Assembly: GCF_008326305.1 (NCBI RefSeq)
Contig: NZ_BIXY01000068.1
Span: 1 to 38,669, forward strand
Direction of reading: 5' to 3'
DNA: 38,669 bases
DNA from: Dictyobacter arantiisoli
GTDB taxonomy: Bacteria > Chloroflexota > Ktedonobacteria > Ktedonobacterales > Ktedonobacteraceae
Shown: one piece after another, positions 23,786 through 32,693 of the stretch
Layout: the number at the start of each line of letters is the position of its first letter
Position numbering within the stretch: position 1 is the stretch's first letter
Notes under the pieces: generated by a model
What the model saw: the letters and a program-made list of their open reading frames with translations, nothing else
What the model was told of the DNA's origin: nothing
Database searches by the model: none
Position numbers and translations under genes: made by a program

Positions 23786-26035
23786 ATGCGACTGCTAATT
23801 GCCGATTCTCTTTGTGACTATGTCACGGCGATACGAATGCTGATACGGTTCGAAACCTCCACCACAAAAACGGTCTTGCCCGTGTATAGCAATTGGCGCA
23901 ATGAAGCCGCAGCACAGGAACTTTTTCCGGCAGATCTGTTTGAAGAAGAACTGGTAATCAACAATCTGCACAACGATGCCCTCCCCGATCCCGCTACGTT
24001 GTTTGACGAGTTTCCAACACGACCAATACAGCAACATCTCGTCGTTGGTTTCCATAATAGTACCTATGCATATACAGCAGTACTACATGCCTATATCACT
24101 AACAGAGATTTTCTCTATGTAGAGAGCTTAGAGGACCTCATTACAGCACTACAGACACGCACATTATCGAGCGACGCGACTATTACAATCTGTGCAGAGC
24201 AAAACTTCTTCGAGCAAGGTGCACTAAATCGTCTCTTCGGCGCCCTCAGCCAGGACTTCTTCCCCCATCGCCCAATCTTACGCCACCCCATTGGCTTCCT
24301 GACAGCACCGAACTTAGGCGCACTCAGTTTTTTGTTACTGAAAACATATGCCTATCCGTCAATCTACAATAATCGAAAACCATTACTTATCACTCCATTT
24401 GCTTCTAAGCAAACCGTCCTACCATCGGAAAACCATGATACGCTCTGCCGAGAAGATTGTTCAGCCACAGCAATTCAAGCCTTATTAGACCCCCCCCGTA
24501 CAGCCGTTGCCTTCTACAGTCATAGCCATGAAGATTGCATTTTCCTGGGCACAGATATTCTAGAGGCCGCCAGTTCCTCTCGCTTTGGTCAGCGTTTATC
24601 CCATCTGCTCGACAATGGAACAAAAGCAACCACTGGTATTTCTCTTCCCACCACAGCTATCCATTGTCAGGTACTTCTTGCCAATATGTGTACCGGGATC
24701 AAATTTACGCATGGACTCTATCCTTCTGAGCAAAACATTGGTCTGGGCTTCGTCATAGGCTGGCCTGCATGCTATATCGCTCCAACAACCATCAAAAATA
24801 GCGTGAGTCCTGAAGCGTCACTCTTTCTTCATCTGATGAATATCGGTTGTTCCATCGGCGAGTCATTACAAGCTGTGAATGCGACACTCGCCAATCTCAG
24901 TTCAGACCCGCAGGCCTATGTTCTGGTCGGTGATCCATTAGTATGCGTGGCCCCTCCCGAACCCTTTGCCTCTGCCACCATCATCCATAGCGATGAGTAT
25001 ACAGTTACATACCAGGCACACATAACGACAACCACCACCGCCGTCATACGCGTAGCTCATCCTTCCCTTTCTGACTGGGTGAAGAGCGGAAACTGCTATC
25101 TAAGCGCCATTGAAACGCCCGCAGAAGAGCACAAGAAGCTCAATGTTGATTATCTCTTTTTGCCATCCAACAAACCAGATGAACTTCTTCTTATCATGTT
25201 CAGTCTATCCTCTTTCGGGCCGGGAACGCTCCATCTCACATTGACCGCACTGGCACCGATGAGTAAAGATGAAGCTATCACACTCAATCAGTCCCTTCTC
25301 CAGAGCGAGACCCTCATGGCTTTGTCGCATTTCTCTCATAAACTGGTCAATACACAGATCGAATTAAAAAATCTGGTCAAAAACGCAACACTCTTTCTGC
25401 GTGCCAAACGGAACGTCGTTGCCTATCAAAAAGCCAGTCAACAGAAGACAAAAATGCTTCTGCTGGTAAATAAGCTCCAAAAAGAAACGCTGACGGTGCT
25501 ATTAGCGCGTCTTTCCCATGGCACACTGGCCTTTACGGAACGCTATATCGATCAATTTTCCTACACATCGTGTCACTGGACCAACAAAAAGTGCTTCTGT
25601 GGAGAGCTATTGTACAACCAAGTGCTTGTCCATCCGATTATGAGCCATGTCGAACGCTATATTCTCTTATGCCCTCGCTGTGGCATTGTCAGCGACTCAC
25701 CAAACAATGGACTGACCGTCACGATCGACGGCCCCAGCTCACTTTCTCCTGGTGAAACAATTGTCTTACGCTTACAGATACAAAATGCAACCGAGGAGAA
25801 TCTAACATGCCATATTGGCATGGGGATTGAGTACACAAAATTCATGATAGGTGATTATACCATCAATCCATCTCCTGTCTCCATTGATATTCAGGCGCAG
25901 AAAACAGAAAGTGTCCCCTTTGAAATCACCTGTAGCACAAACTTTACCGACGACGTATATTTCTTAAAAACACTGGTTCTCTACAATATGCATCTCATCT
26001 GTCTGCACAGACCAATCTCCATCTATGCATCATGA
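23786..26035 (+). CDS. Caspase-like (clan CD, C25/CHAT-type) protein with zinc-ribbon-like tail, copy 2
   Basis: The product has 749 residues. ATG 23786 has AAGGAG eight bases upstream. The putative dyad is H246 in VAFYSHSHEDC and C302 in VLLANMCTG, with IGWPACYIAP, GCSIGESL and YVLVGDP following in the order of the caspase-hemoglobinase fold. A helical region leads to CFCG...LLCPRCG (about 600-640), a likely zinc site. A beta-sandwich-like C-terminus contains SSLSPGETIVLRLQIQN. It parallels the protein at 8139-10475 across its length but has diverged strongly. There is no signal peptide, so action is cytoplasmic. It probably cleaves or modifies a peptide of this locus; catalysis is inferred from two residues and fold order. 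Confidence 0.75.
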   Translation: MRLLIADSLCDYVTAIRMLIRFETSTTKTVLPVYSNWRNEAAAQELFPADLFEEELVINNLHNDALPDPATLFDEFPTRPIQQHLVVGFHNSTYAYTAVLHAYITNRDFLYVESLEDLITALQTRTLSSDATITICAEQNFFEQGALNRLFGALSQDFFPHRPILRHPIGFLTAPNLGALSFLLLKTYAYPSIYNNRKPLLITPFASKQTVLPSENHDTLCREDCSATAIQALLDPPRTAVAFYSHSHEDCIFLGTDILEAASSSRFGQRLSHLLDNGTKATTGISLPTTAIHCQVLLANMCTGIKFTHGLYPSEQNIGLGFVIGWPACYIAPTTIKNSVSPEASLFLHLMNIGCSIGESLQAVNATLANLSSDPQAYVLVGDPLVCVAPPEPFASATIIHSDEYTVTYQAHITTTTTAVIRVAHPSLSDWVKSGNCYLSAIETPAEEHKKLNVDYLFLPSNKPDELLLIMFSLSSFGPGTLHLTLTALAPMSKDEAITLNQSLLQSETLMALSHFSHKLVNTQIELKNLVKNATLFLRAKRNVVAYQKASQQKTKMLLLVNKLQKETLTVLLARLSHGTLAFTERYIDQFSYTSCHWTNKKCFCGELLYNQVLVHPIMSHVERYILLCPRCGIVSDSPNNGLTVTIDGPSSLSPGETIVLRLQIQNATEENLTCHIGMGIEYTKFMIGDYTINPSPVSIDIQAQKTESVPFEITCSTNFTDDVYFLKTLVLYNMHLICLHRPISIYAS

Positions 26036-26059
26036 GTAGTGATACGAAAGGGCGAAGCT

Positions 26060-26914
26060 ATGGATCTTTCAATCAACGGAACCCGACTCTACTGTAAAAT
26101 GGTGGGATCTCCACTCCATTTTCCGCTCATTATGTTACATGGAGGACCAGGATTTGACCATACCATGCTTCATCCCTGGTTAGATGCTCTGAGCGAAAAC
26201 TTCCTGCTTGTTTATATAGATCAAAGAGGGCAGGGACGCTCCCAGCCGGTAGATCCTACCACATTGACTCTCGATCTCTTTGCAGACGATATCAATCATA
26301 TCGCTCATGCATTGGGATTTGAGCACTTCGCCCTCTTTGGACATTCCTATGGAGCGATGATTGCTCTTGCCCATGCAGCTCATTATGGAACAGCGACGCA
26401 CTACATTCTATCATCAGGGTCGGCGAGTGGAAGTAAATCCACCGCTGATATCCTCCAGAACCTCGAAACCTTTGAGCCGGAAAGTGTCAGACAAACTCTA
26501 TTGTCTTCCAGCAATGCTATCTACGATATGCAGACGCAGGAGGATGCCCGCCGCATCCGACAGGTAGAATTGCCCTTTCACTTCTATCAAACAAATACCG
26601 ACGCCTATCAACAGTTTTGTCACAACGATCAAACCATCTATGCACTGGATGTTCTTAAGTATTTTGATACAGTCGAGAGTATTATCGAATATGAAGACCA
26701 GTTGCATCACGTCAACAAACCCACACTGATCATGACAGGTGAATATGATCGTATCAGTACCCCGCGAGCTGCTCGCGAGCTATATACCGGCATCGCTGGG
26801 AGTGAACTGGTCATTATCCCCAACGCAGGTCACATGGCCTATGTGGAACAGCCCATACAATATAGAGAAGCGCTACTCCATTTTTTGGGGTCTCTTCGGC
26901 AGAATATACAATGA
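26060..26914 (+). CDS. Alpha/beta hydrolase, proline iminopeptidase-like
   Basis: The product has 284 residues. ATG 26060 with AAAGGG seven bases upstream is preferred to GTG 26039. The HGGPG oxyanion motif (27-31) and the catalytic triad S96 (GHSYG), D230 (GEYDR) and H258 (AGHMAY) are intact. DQRGQGRS (54-61) is typical of the prolyl iminopeptidase and epoxide hydrolase-like group. It starts 24 bases after the caspase-like gene, so they are probably co-transcribed. It may remove an N-terminal residue or hydrolyse an ester in the pathway. Confidence 0.92.
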   Translation: MDLSINGTRLYCKMVGSPLHFPLIMLHGGPGFDHTMLHPWLDALSENFLLVYIDQRGQGRSQPVDPTTLTLDLFADDINHIAHALGFEHFALFGHSYGAMIALAHAAHYGTATHYILSSGSASGSKSTADILQNLETFEPESVRQTLLSSSNAIYDMQTQEDARRIRQVELPFHFYQTNTDAYQQFCHNDQTIYALDVLKYFDTVESIIEYEDQLHHVNKPTLIMTGEYDRISTPRAARELYTGIAGSELVIIPNAGHMAYVEQPIQYREALLHFLGSLRQNIQ

Positions 26915-27105
26915 GACAAGACCCGCTCGGACACCATCCCGAGTTGTGTGGTGCGCCGTGGAACACGACCTGATATCCCCGATACAGTCGAGAAGAATTT
27001 GAAAGGAGATTCTTGGGTCATCGTGTTCACCTGAAGCCGAAAGGCGGAGGGAACAATATCACGCATGAAAAGCTCTAGTGCTCTGAAGATGTTTAGGAGT
27101 AATTA

Positions 27106-27219
27106 ATGCAAGAACCGCGCACTATGGTGAAAGTTGATTGCTTGAAGCCTCATCCCCAGATGGATTACCTCGGGTCCCATCGATACAACATCTGCGATCG
27201 ATGCCACTCTGTACCTTGA
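27106..27219 (+). CDS. Candidate 37-residue cysteine-containing peptide
   Basis: An ORF too short for routine gene calling starts at ATG 27106 with AGGAG six bases upstream. It begins MQEPRTMVKVDCLKPHP and ends YNICDRCHSVP, with three cysteines and a CxxCH end. It may be a small zinc-binding peptide, a fragment of a longer decayed gene, or a precursor. The rest of the 385-base gap between 26914 and 27300 shows no gene, only a short repeated GAAAGG/ACTTTC pattern near 27267-27304. Confidence 0.3.
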   Translation: MQEPRTMVKVDCLKPHPQMDYLGSHRYNICDRCHSVP

Positions 27220-27299
27220 TTTTACACACTGATCGAGCGTACCTTCCGCAGTGGTAACTCTTCTGAAAGGAAACTTTCATGTCGGGTGGTAAACCACTT

Positions 27300-27539
27300 T
27301 CATGAACGTCTACTTAAGAGCATGGAGCCGACTAGTTGCCCAACTCGATCAAAGATCAGGCAGGTATCTCCTGCGAAATCGAGCGAAGGCAGGGAATACG
27401 TCGCCTGGACATAGGCCAGAATTTTGTCTGTATACCCATAGAGCGCACGTTCATGAGACTGGAGCAGGCCATAGATCGTTGGCACATCGGAGAGTGTGGT
27501 CGGACGGATGGTGAAACCCCCTGGTTCGACAGAGTTCAT
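27300..27539 (-). pseudogene. Truncated GNAT N-acetyltransferase (N-terminal part)
   Basis: ATG 27539 with GAGGAG upstream starts a 79-residue protein: GGFTIRPTTLSDVPTIYGLL is the first strand-helix of a GNAT fold and TCLIFDRVGQLVGSMLL is the next strand pair. A stop follows where the acetyl-CoA-binding region should begin, so two thirds of the enzyme is missing. The remainder was not found downstream. Confidence 0.6.
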
Positions 27540-27635
27540 GTTCTCCTCGCTTCTTTTCTTTTTTGAGGAGTATATCAGCATTGTTCGCTTCAAGCAGACA
27601 AGCTCTATTCACCAAAGCTGACGGAGTTCCAACTT

Positions 27636-27998
27636 ATGCGTCAGCATCGCCTCGCATTACATTTGACACAGCAGGATGTGGCGAGCAAACTGGGGATATC
27701 AAGATGCTTGGTATCTCGCATGGAGAAGGAGTCTCACACCTTGAACGACATTCACACACGAAGAAATTTATTAAAAGCATTGCCAACGTTGCCTTTAATC
27801 GGGTTAGGGCTTGCTGCTTCTCAGCAGCAACAACAGCCCCTTCAGGATGTGTCCTTAATTACACAACTGCTTCAATATCATCGGGAAGCCTATTTTTCCG
27901 GTGGGGACTTTGGAAATCTGTCAGAGATTGAGGAAACCATTGGTAAATTCACTGAAGGGTGGACCGATTTTGTATTGAAAGGTGGAAATTTGATCTGA
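27636..27998 (+). pseudogene. Truncated XRE-family helix-turn-helix regulator
   Basis: The product begins MRQHRLALHLTQQDVASKLGISRCLVSRMEKES, a Cro/C1-type helix-turn-helix, then HTRRNLLKALPTLPLIGLGLA, a linker seen in large XRE/TPR-type regulators that are common in Ktedonobacteria. It stops at 120 residues; full proteins of this type carry a long C-terminal tail. The truncation lies about 65 bases before the 406-base repeat, suggesting loss during rearrangement. The DNA-binding part might still be made. Confidence 0.6.
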
Positions 27999-28062
27999 AT
28001 GTTGGAAATCGGGGCTTCGTCTCCAGGCCATGCGCCCCCACTACGGCTTCTTCCATCGCTAT

Positions 28063-28468
28063 CTTGTCAATGAGACTCCTCATGCTTGGCACGAACCGAA
28101 CACAATGAGTGGTATGGGTTGTGGTGGATGGTCGGGATGGTGAGGTGAAGGTCGGGTGAAATATGCGGTGTTCAGCTTGCACCTCAAGCGCAGAATAGAA
28201 GTGTCAGAAGAGAAGTGTCCATGCTTCTATTGATAGCATGGAACTCGCCTTTCTTCGTGGAGCGTGGATACTGGAAGTTCACTTCCATGTTCGTGTGGCA
28301 CACGTTGCTCCTACGCTCCGCAATGCCAGGCGACGAATTTACATGCCTGAGTGGAAGGAAACCAGATGGAGCACGGGATGAAGAGGCGACTTCACGATGA
28401 TTCCCATGATTCACGTCAATTTTCCATCCTTCAGTTCAACATCTGGCCACCCTTGAGTTAAATTACCA
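28063..28468. repeat. 406-bp long inverted repeat, left copy
   Basis: These 406 bases, from CTTGTCAATGAG to GTTAAATTACCA, match the complement of 33915-34320 end to end. Only about three differences were seen by eye. An ORF of 76 codons is preserved in both copies but has no ribosome site or family features. No transposase lies inside the repeat itself. Confidence 0.9.
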
Positions 28469-28500
28469 GGAGGATCAGAACGTGAGAGGTAAGGTGAACG

Positions 28501-29382
28501 ATGAACATTAGTATTGGTCTGCCGGCGGACATTCCTGGGGTCAAGGGGGAGTTGCTTCTGGAGTGGGCGAGGCGGGCAGACGGCTCGGCTTTTTCGAGCC
28601 TGGGGGTGACTGACCGAGTGGTATACCCGAATTACGAGCCACTGATAACCCTGGCGGCGGCCGCGAGTGTGACGAAGCGCATTCGTTTAATGACAGCGGT
28701 GCTGCTCGCGCCGTTGCGCAGGACGGCCCTTCTGGCCAAGCAGGCTGCCAGCCTGGACGCACTCTCCAACGGTCGGCTGACGCTCGGCTTGGGCGTTGGC
28801 GTGCGCGAGGATGATTTCCTGGCGGTGGAGGCCTCCTTTCGCGATCGCGGGAAGCGCTTCGATCAGCAGCTCGCACTGCTGACTCAGATCTGGTCTGGCC
28901 AGCCCGTCAGTGGGACGATGGGAGAGGTCGGCCCGGTGCCCGTTCAGCCAGGCGGGCCGGAGCTGCTGATGGGGGGGTACTCCCAGAGAGCGAGTGAGCG
29001 GATCGCTCGTTGGTGCAATGGAGCACTTGTCGGTGTAGGCGGTGGAGGCCCGGAGATGGTGCGCCAATCCCTGGAGATGACCAGAAAGGCCTGGCAGGAG
29101 GCTGGCAGGCCTGGCAAGCCGCGCCTGGTCGTGACCTCGCACTATGCTTTGGGTCCCAATGTGACTGACTGGGTGAACCGAACCGTGCGAGACTACTACG
29201 CGTTCTTAGGACCAGCGGTGGCACAGGTAGCTGCCGGAGTACGTACCACGCCAGAAACCCTGCGTAGCCTTGTCCAGGAGTTTGCAGACATGGGAGTGGA
29301 CGAACTGCTGCTGTGGCCGTGCATTCCCGAACTGGATCAGATCAGCCGTTTAGAAGACGCGATCGCAAAAGTGCCTCACTAA
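28501..29382 (+). CDS. LLM-class flavin/F420-dependent oxidoreductase
   Basis: The product has 293 residues with luciferase-like monooxygenase features: MNISIGLP at the start, EWARRADGSAFSSLGVTDR, the TKRIRLMTAVLLAPLR strand-turn, and LSNGRLTLGLGVGVREDDF (cofactor-binding loop). GGYSQRASERIARWCNGAL follows. Enzymes of this group use FMNH2 or F420H2 to reduce or oxygenate small molecules. It starts 32 bases inside the 406-base repeat boundary and is clearly GC-richer than the genes at 8-27 kb, suggesting transfer from a high-GC donor. Confidence 0.9.
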   Translation: MNISIGLPADIPGVKGELLLEWARRADGSAFSSLGVTDRVVYPNYEPLITLAAAASVTKRIRLMTAVLLAPLRRTALLAKQAASLDALSNGRLTLGLGVGVREDDFLAVEASFRDRGKRFDQQLALLTQIWSGQPVSGTMGEVGPVPVQPGGPELLMGGYSQRASERIARWCNGALVGVGGGGPEMVRQSLEMTRKAWQEAGRPGKPRLVVTSHYALGPNVTDWVNRTVRDYYAFLGPAVAQVAAGVRTTPETLRSLVQEFADMGVDELLLWPCIPELDQISRLEDAIAKVPH

Positions 29383-29547
29383 CGTGTAGGGAAACCGTGA
29401 AGAGAATGAGAACGGGAAAAGCGATTTCGTCACATCTCTCTCTCGGTATCGGCCTCAGCCGCCGGCCCCGGGAGAGCATGATCGCGACTTCGCGCGGCCA
29501 AGGCGGCGACTTCTCCATAGCCGTGACACAATCAAGGAGAGACATCC

Positions 29548-29787
29548 ATGGACACAATCGATCTCGCCTACGTCGAGCGGGGCCCGCACGAGGAACTGGT
29601 CGCCTCCATCGCCGACCAGCAGGACTACTACGCCGATGAGGGCGTCCACGTCGCGCTGCGCGATGGCTGCTCCTGGGACAATGAGCGACTGCGCCACGGC
29701 GCCACCATCGGGCTCGGCCGGACACTGCTGTCCCGACTAACCGATGGGCGTTTTAGCGCCAGATATACTGGCGTCGAATTGACGTGA
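29548..29787 (+). pseudogene. Truncated ABC substrate-binding protein (NMT1/THI5-like N-terminus)
   Basis: ATG 29548 has AAGGAGAG upstream. MDTIDLAYVERGPHEELVAS and QQDYYADEGVHVALRDG match the start of NMT1/SsuA-type periplasmic-binding proteins, here without a signal peptide. After about 67 codons, at TDGRF, the sequence changes to low-GC repeat-bearing DNA and stops at 29787. It was probably truncated by a mobile element. Confidence 0.5.
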
Positions 29788-29991
29788 GTGGCCTGAAGAG
29801 GCTGAAGGCCACAAAATCGGCTCTGTTGCATAAAATGGCGGTGCTTTTGTTTCGCTTCCTCTCGTCCTTCATATAAATTATTTTGAGAAAGATAGCCGCA
29901 GAAAACACGTCATTTTTGCCATATAATCTGGCGCATTACTTTTATAGAGCCGCTCCTGAAGCATTCTCAACTTTTTGCCAGATAAAATGGC
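29757..29991. repeat. Series of GCCA-N7-TGGC palindromic repeats
   Basis: Three sites share GCCA(7)TGGC with an AT-rich centre: 29758-29772 (GATATAC), 29918-29932 (TATAATC) and 29977-29991 (GATAAAA). A partial fourth lies near 29827-29840. The last two share a flanking TTTTT before GCCA and CGCA after TGGC. A separate 7-bp stem GTGGCCT/AGGCCAC is at 29788-29812. They look like binding sites at the end of a mobile element or operator repeats. Confidence 0.55.
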
Positions 29992-30162
29992 GCACCATCA
30001 AAAAAAGAGAGAAAAGAGATCGCTTCTCGTAGCTGTTGTGATTTGCCAAACGTTTTAGCCGCCTCGGACACAATATGATTCAAAAAAAGTTGGACATGAT
30101 ATGGGTCAATTTCATAAATGGTCCAACTAAGGGTCTGTTTTGGAATGCGCGGCGGTAATAGG
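29967..30162 (-). pseudogene. Unidentified C-terminal gene fragment cut by IS4
   Basis: The frame begins inside the IS4 end, so its own start has been lost. Visible residues include LPPRIPKQTLSWTIYEIDPY, HVQLFLNHIVSEAAKTF and SQQLREAISFLSFFDGAPF. It looks protein-like, possibly the end of a transposase or regulator, but I cannot place it. Confidence 0.3.
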
Positions 30163-31717
30163 CTGTCTTTTACCCACATTTTTCTATTCAAGTGTGAGTT
30201 GAGAAGCCAGGTGAATTCCTTCTACAAGCGTTTGGATGTATAACCATCCTTTCCAGAGGGTTTTCCAGCCTGGCTCTCCATCTCCCTTGCGTCCCAAATA
30301 CCCTCCAGCCTGCGCAATGCGATGCCAACAGCGTCTGGTGGTCAAACGCTCGGAGGCTACTTTGGCCTGATACGCGACCACCTTGACGACATCCATCGGC
30401 AGCACCTCACAAGCCGGTCGCTCGGGATCGTGACGGGCGCATTCTCGCAACTGCAGAAGCCGCACGGCCAGAGGCGCCAGAAATCCCAACAGCGTTCGCA
30501 AGCCTTCATAGCTTTGGATCTGACATGCTTCAATGTGGCAGCCGGTTTTGAGGCATTGATGATAATCCTCCACAATCCAACGGATGCGAACCAGTCAACC
30601 CGTTCCCAGGCTTGCTCCTCGTTGTTGACCGCTACCGAGGTGACCAACATCCATTCCAGCCCATCCTGACCTTCAGGCGGGTCGGGTTCCCAGGTTCTGA
30701 CCACGGTCACGATCAGTGGGACGGCTCCCTTGCCCCTTCTTCCATCGGGAGGCCACAGTCGCATTGTTCCCCAACTCACGCACAAGGTCGCATCTCGCTG
30801 GGGCGCTTGTGATTGCCATCTCAGGTCAGGGTTCGCTGCCCCTGCGATGGCCAGCTTCTCACTTCCTCAAAGAGATGGTTGATCGGGGTGGCAGGTGTGC
30901 GTCACGCTGCTTGCTGCGACGCTGGTGAGCGGCTGGGATCGGGGTGTCCCCTTGATCCACCAGCAGATCGATGCGGCGATTGTGTTTGACCCGCAGGACA
31001 AAGCCACATCCCAACGCTTGACAGACCTCCATGAAGGCAAAGATATCGCTGCCTCGATCCCCGACATGAATATATTCGCAGTTTGCAGGTGCCATCCCGA
31101 TGCTCTGCGCTTGTTCTTGCCACACCTGCGACTCTTTTTGTTGGCGTCGTTCCCGTTGGTGCATCGTTTCTCCCTCCGGGGCAGGCTGGCGCAAAAACGG
31201 CTTTTGGGCGGCGATGCCGAACACCTGCCGGTTGGTGGGGGACACGGCTAAGACGGTTTGCAGCAAATAGCCCTGATGATCCCCTTGTCCAATGGGGCCC
31301 AATCCCGTGGTGGTGGGATGGTGCTGATAGTCCACCTCGGTCGTATCTTGAATGAGGAGCACGCGTTTCTGCTGCTGCATCTGCATGCGGGTGTGCTGCA
31401 CATACGGCTGGATGAGCCGTTCATAGGTCACCTTCGGGCTCTCCAGGAGCCGATACGCGGCTTTGGTGCCGGCCTGACTCCTCATTTGAACGGGCAATGA
31501 CTCCATCGGAAACCGAGCCATGGACGCGGCGACCTGAACGGCCCGGGCCGTGTGTCGTGTATCAGCCAGCAACGCTGCCCCATAGGTCAGGACGGCCCAC
31601 TGTTCAGCAGTCTGTATGCGCTCTTGCTCCATTTTTTCTTCTCTCTCTCTCTTTCCTTCACTTTTCCTTTCTTCTATTCTATCACTTCTTCACGCCAAAA
31701 ATGTGGGTAAAAGACAG
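30163..31717 (-). mobile_element. IS4-family insertion sequence with 21-bp perfect ends
   Basis: The 21 bases at 30163-30183 (CTGTCTTTTACCCACATTTT...) are exactly complementary to 31697-31717. The 1555-base element encloses a frameshifted transposase on the minus strand. No target duplication is visible: the left flank ends AATAGG and the right begins GGCGGACGG. Confidence 0.85.
30184..31632 (-). pseudogene. IS4-family (Tn5-like) transposase, multiply frameshifted
   Basis: Three overlapping frames together cover a full transposase of about 480 residues. Frame one, from ATG 31632, gives MRSQAGTKAAYRLLESPKV and LLIQDTTEVDYQHH (first catalytic Asp), then IHVGDRGSDIFAFME (second) and RVKHNRRID. 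The middle frame (about 30785-30600) gives VPLIVTVVRTWEPDPPEG and WMLVTSVAV. The last (30573-30184) follows IRWIVEDYHQCLKTGCHIEA, the YREK-type catalytic glutamate region, and the dimerisation tail. Shifts lie near 30800-30860 and 30570-30600. Non-functional as it stands. Confidence 0.85.
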
Positions 31718-32615
31718 GGCGGACGGTCTGCCCCTACGAGAAGCCGCGCGCCGTTTCAACGTTGCCGTGACCACCGTCAAACGTGCCGTGGTGCAGCAGC
31801 GCGCGTCTGGCTTGCTGGCGCGCAAGCCGATTCCGGGCTACCCACGACGCATTGGCCGCGAGCAGGAAGTGATTTTGTTGGCGCGGCTGCAGGCCGAACC
31901 GGATGGCACCGTGCTGGAGCACTGTGCCTGGTGGGCGGAGCACCAGGGCCAAGAGCTGAGCGAGGCCCCGATGTGGCGGGCGATCCGTCGGCTGGGCTGG
32001 ACGCATAAAAAAAGTCACTGGCAGCTTGCGAGCGCAACGAGGAGCAGCGGGCGGCCTGGCGCGAGGAGATCGCCAAGCGCGACCCGCAGCAGTTCGTCTT
32101 TGTCGACGAGAGCGGCACCCACACCTCCCTGACCCGGCTCTATGGCTGGGCGCCGCATGACGAGCGGGCGACCGGCTCGGTGCCGCGCAATCATGGCAAG
32201 AACACGACCCTGGTGGCGGCGCTCACGCCTGGTGGACTGCAAGGCCCCCTGGACCATTGAGAGCGCCATGGACACCGCGGCGTTCGAGCGGTATGTCACG
32301 GAGGTGCTGGGGCCGACGTTGCGGCCGAGGCAGATCGTGGTGCTGGACAACCTGAGTGTCCACAAGGCAGACAGCATCCGCAAGGCGATCGAGGCACGCG
32401 GCTGCGAGCTGCTCTTCCTGCCGCCCTATTCGCCCGACTTTACCCCCATCGAGCAGGTGTTCTCCAAGATCAAAGCCATCTTGCGCGGGCTGGGCGCCCG
32501 GATCCGTGACGCCCTCGTGGAGGCCATCCGCCTAGCGGTCGACGCCATCACCTGCGACGATGCGGTCGCTTGGTTCATCCACGCGGGCTATTCACTGCCC
32601 GCTGAAAGTTCTTGA
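31718..32615 (+). pseudogene. IS630-family transposase, 5'-truncated and frameshifted
   Basis: The sense sequence begins directly at the IS4 edge with DGLPLREAARRFNVAVTTVKR, so about the first 15 residues are gone. It shifts frame near 32025 into ACERNEEQRAAWREEI and FVFVDESGTHTSL, and again near 32240 into PWTIESAMDTAAFERYV. IVVLDNLSVHK and PPYSPDFTPIEQVFSKIK give the second Asp and the Glu of the DDE site. It is high-GC like the surrounding cargo. Dead copy. Confidence 0.88.
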
Positions 32616-32693
32616 AAGCTGCCGTATTGTTTTCCTTCAAGCCACAGTGTTGGCCGTGCGCGTTTAGTCCGGACTCCGATCCCAGCCGGGCGT

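Noticed and set aside
28184-28414. 76-codon ORF preserved in both 406-bp repeat copies
   Set aside because: Its preservation is explained by the near-identity of the repeats; no ribosome site or recognisable fold.
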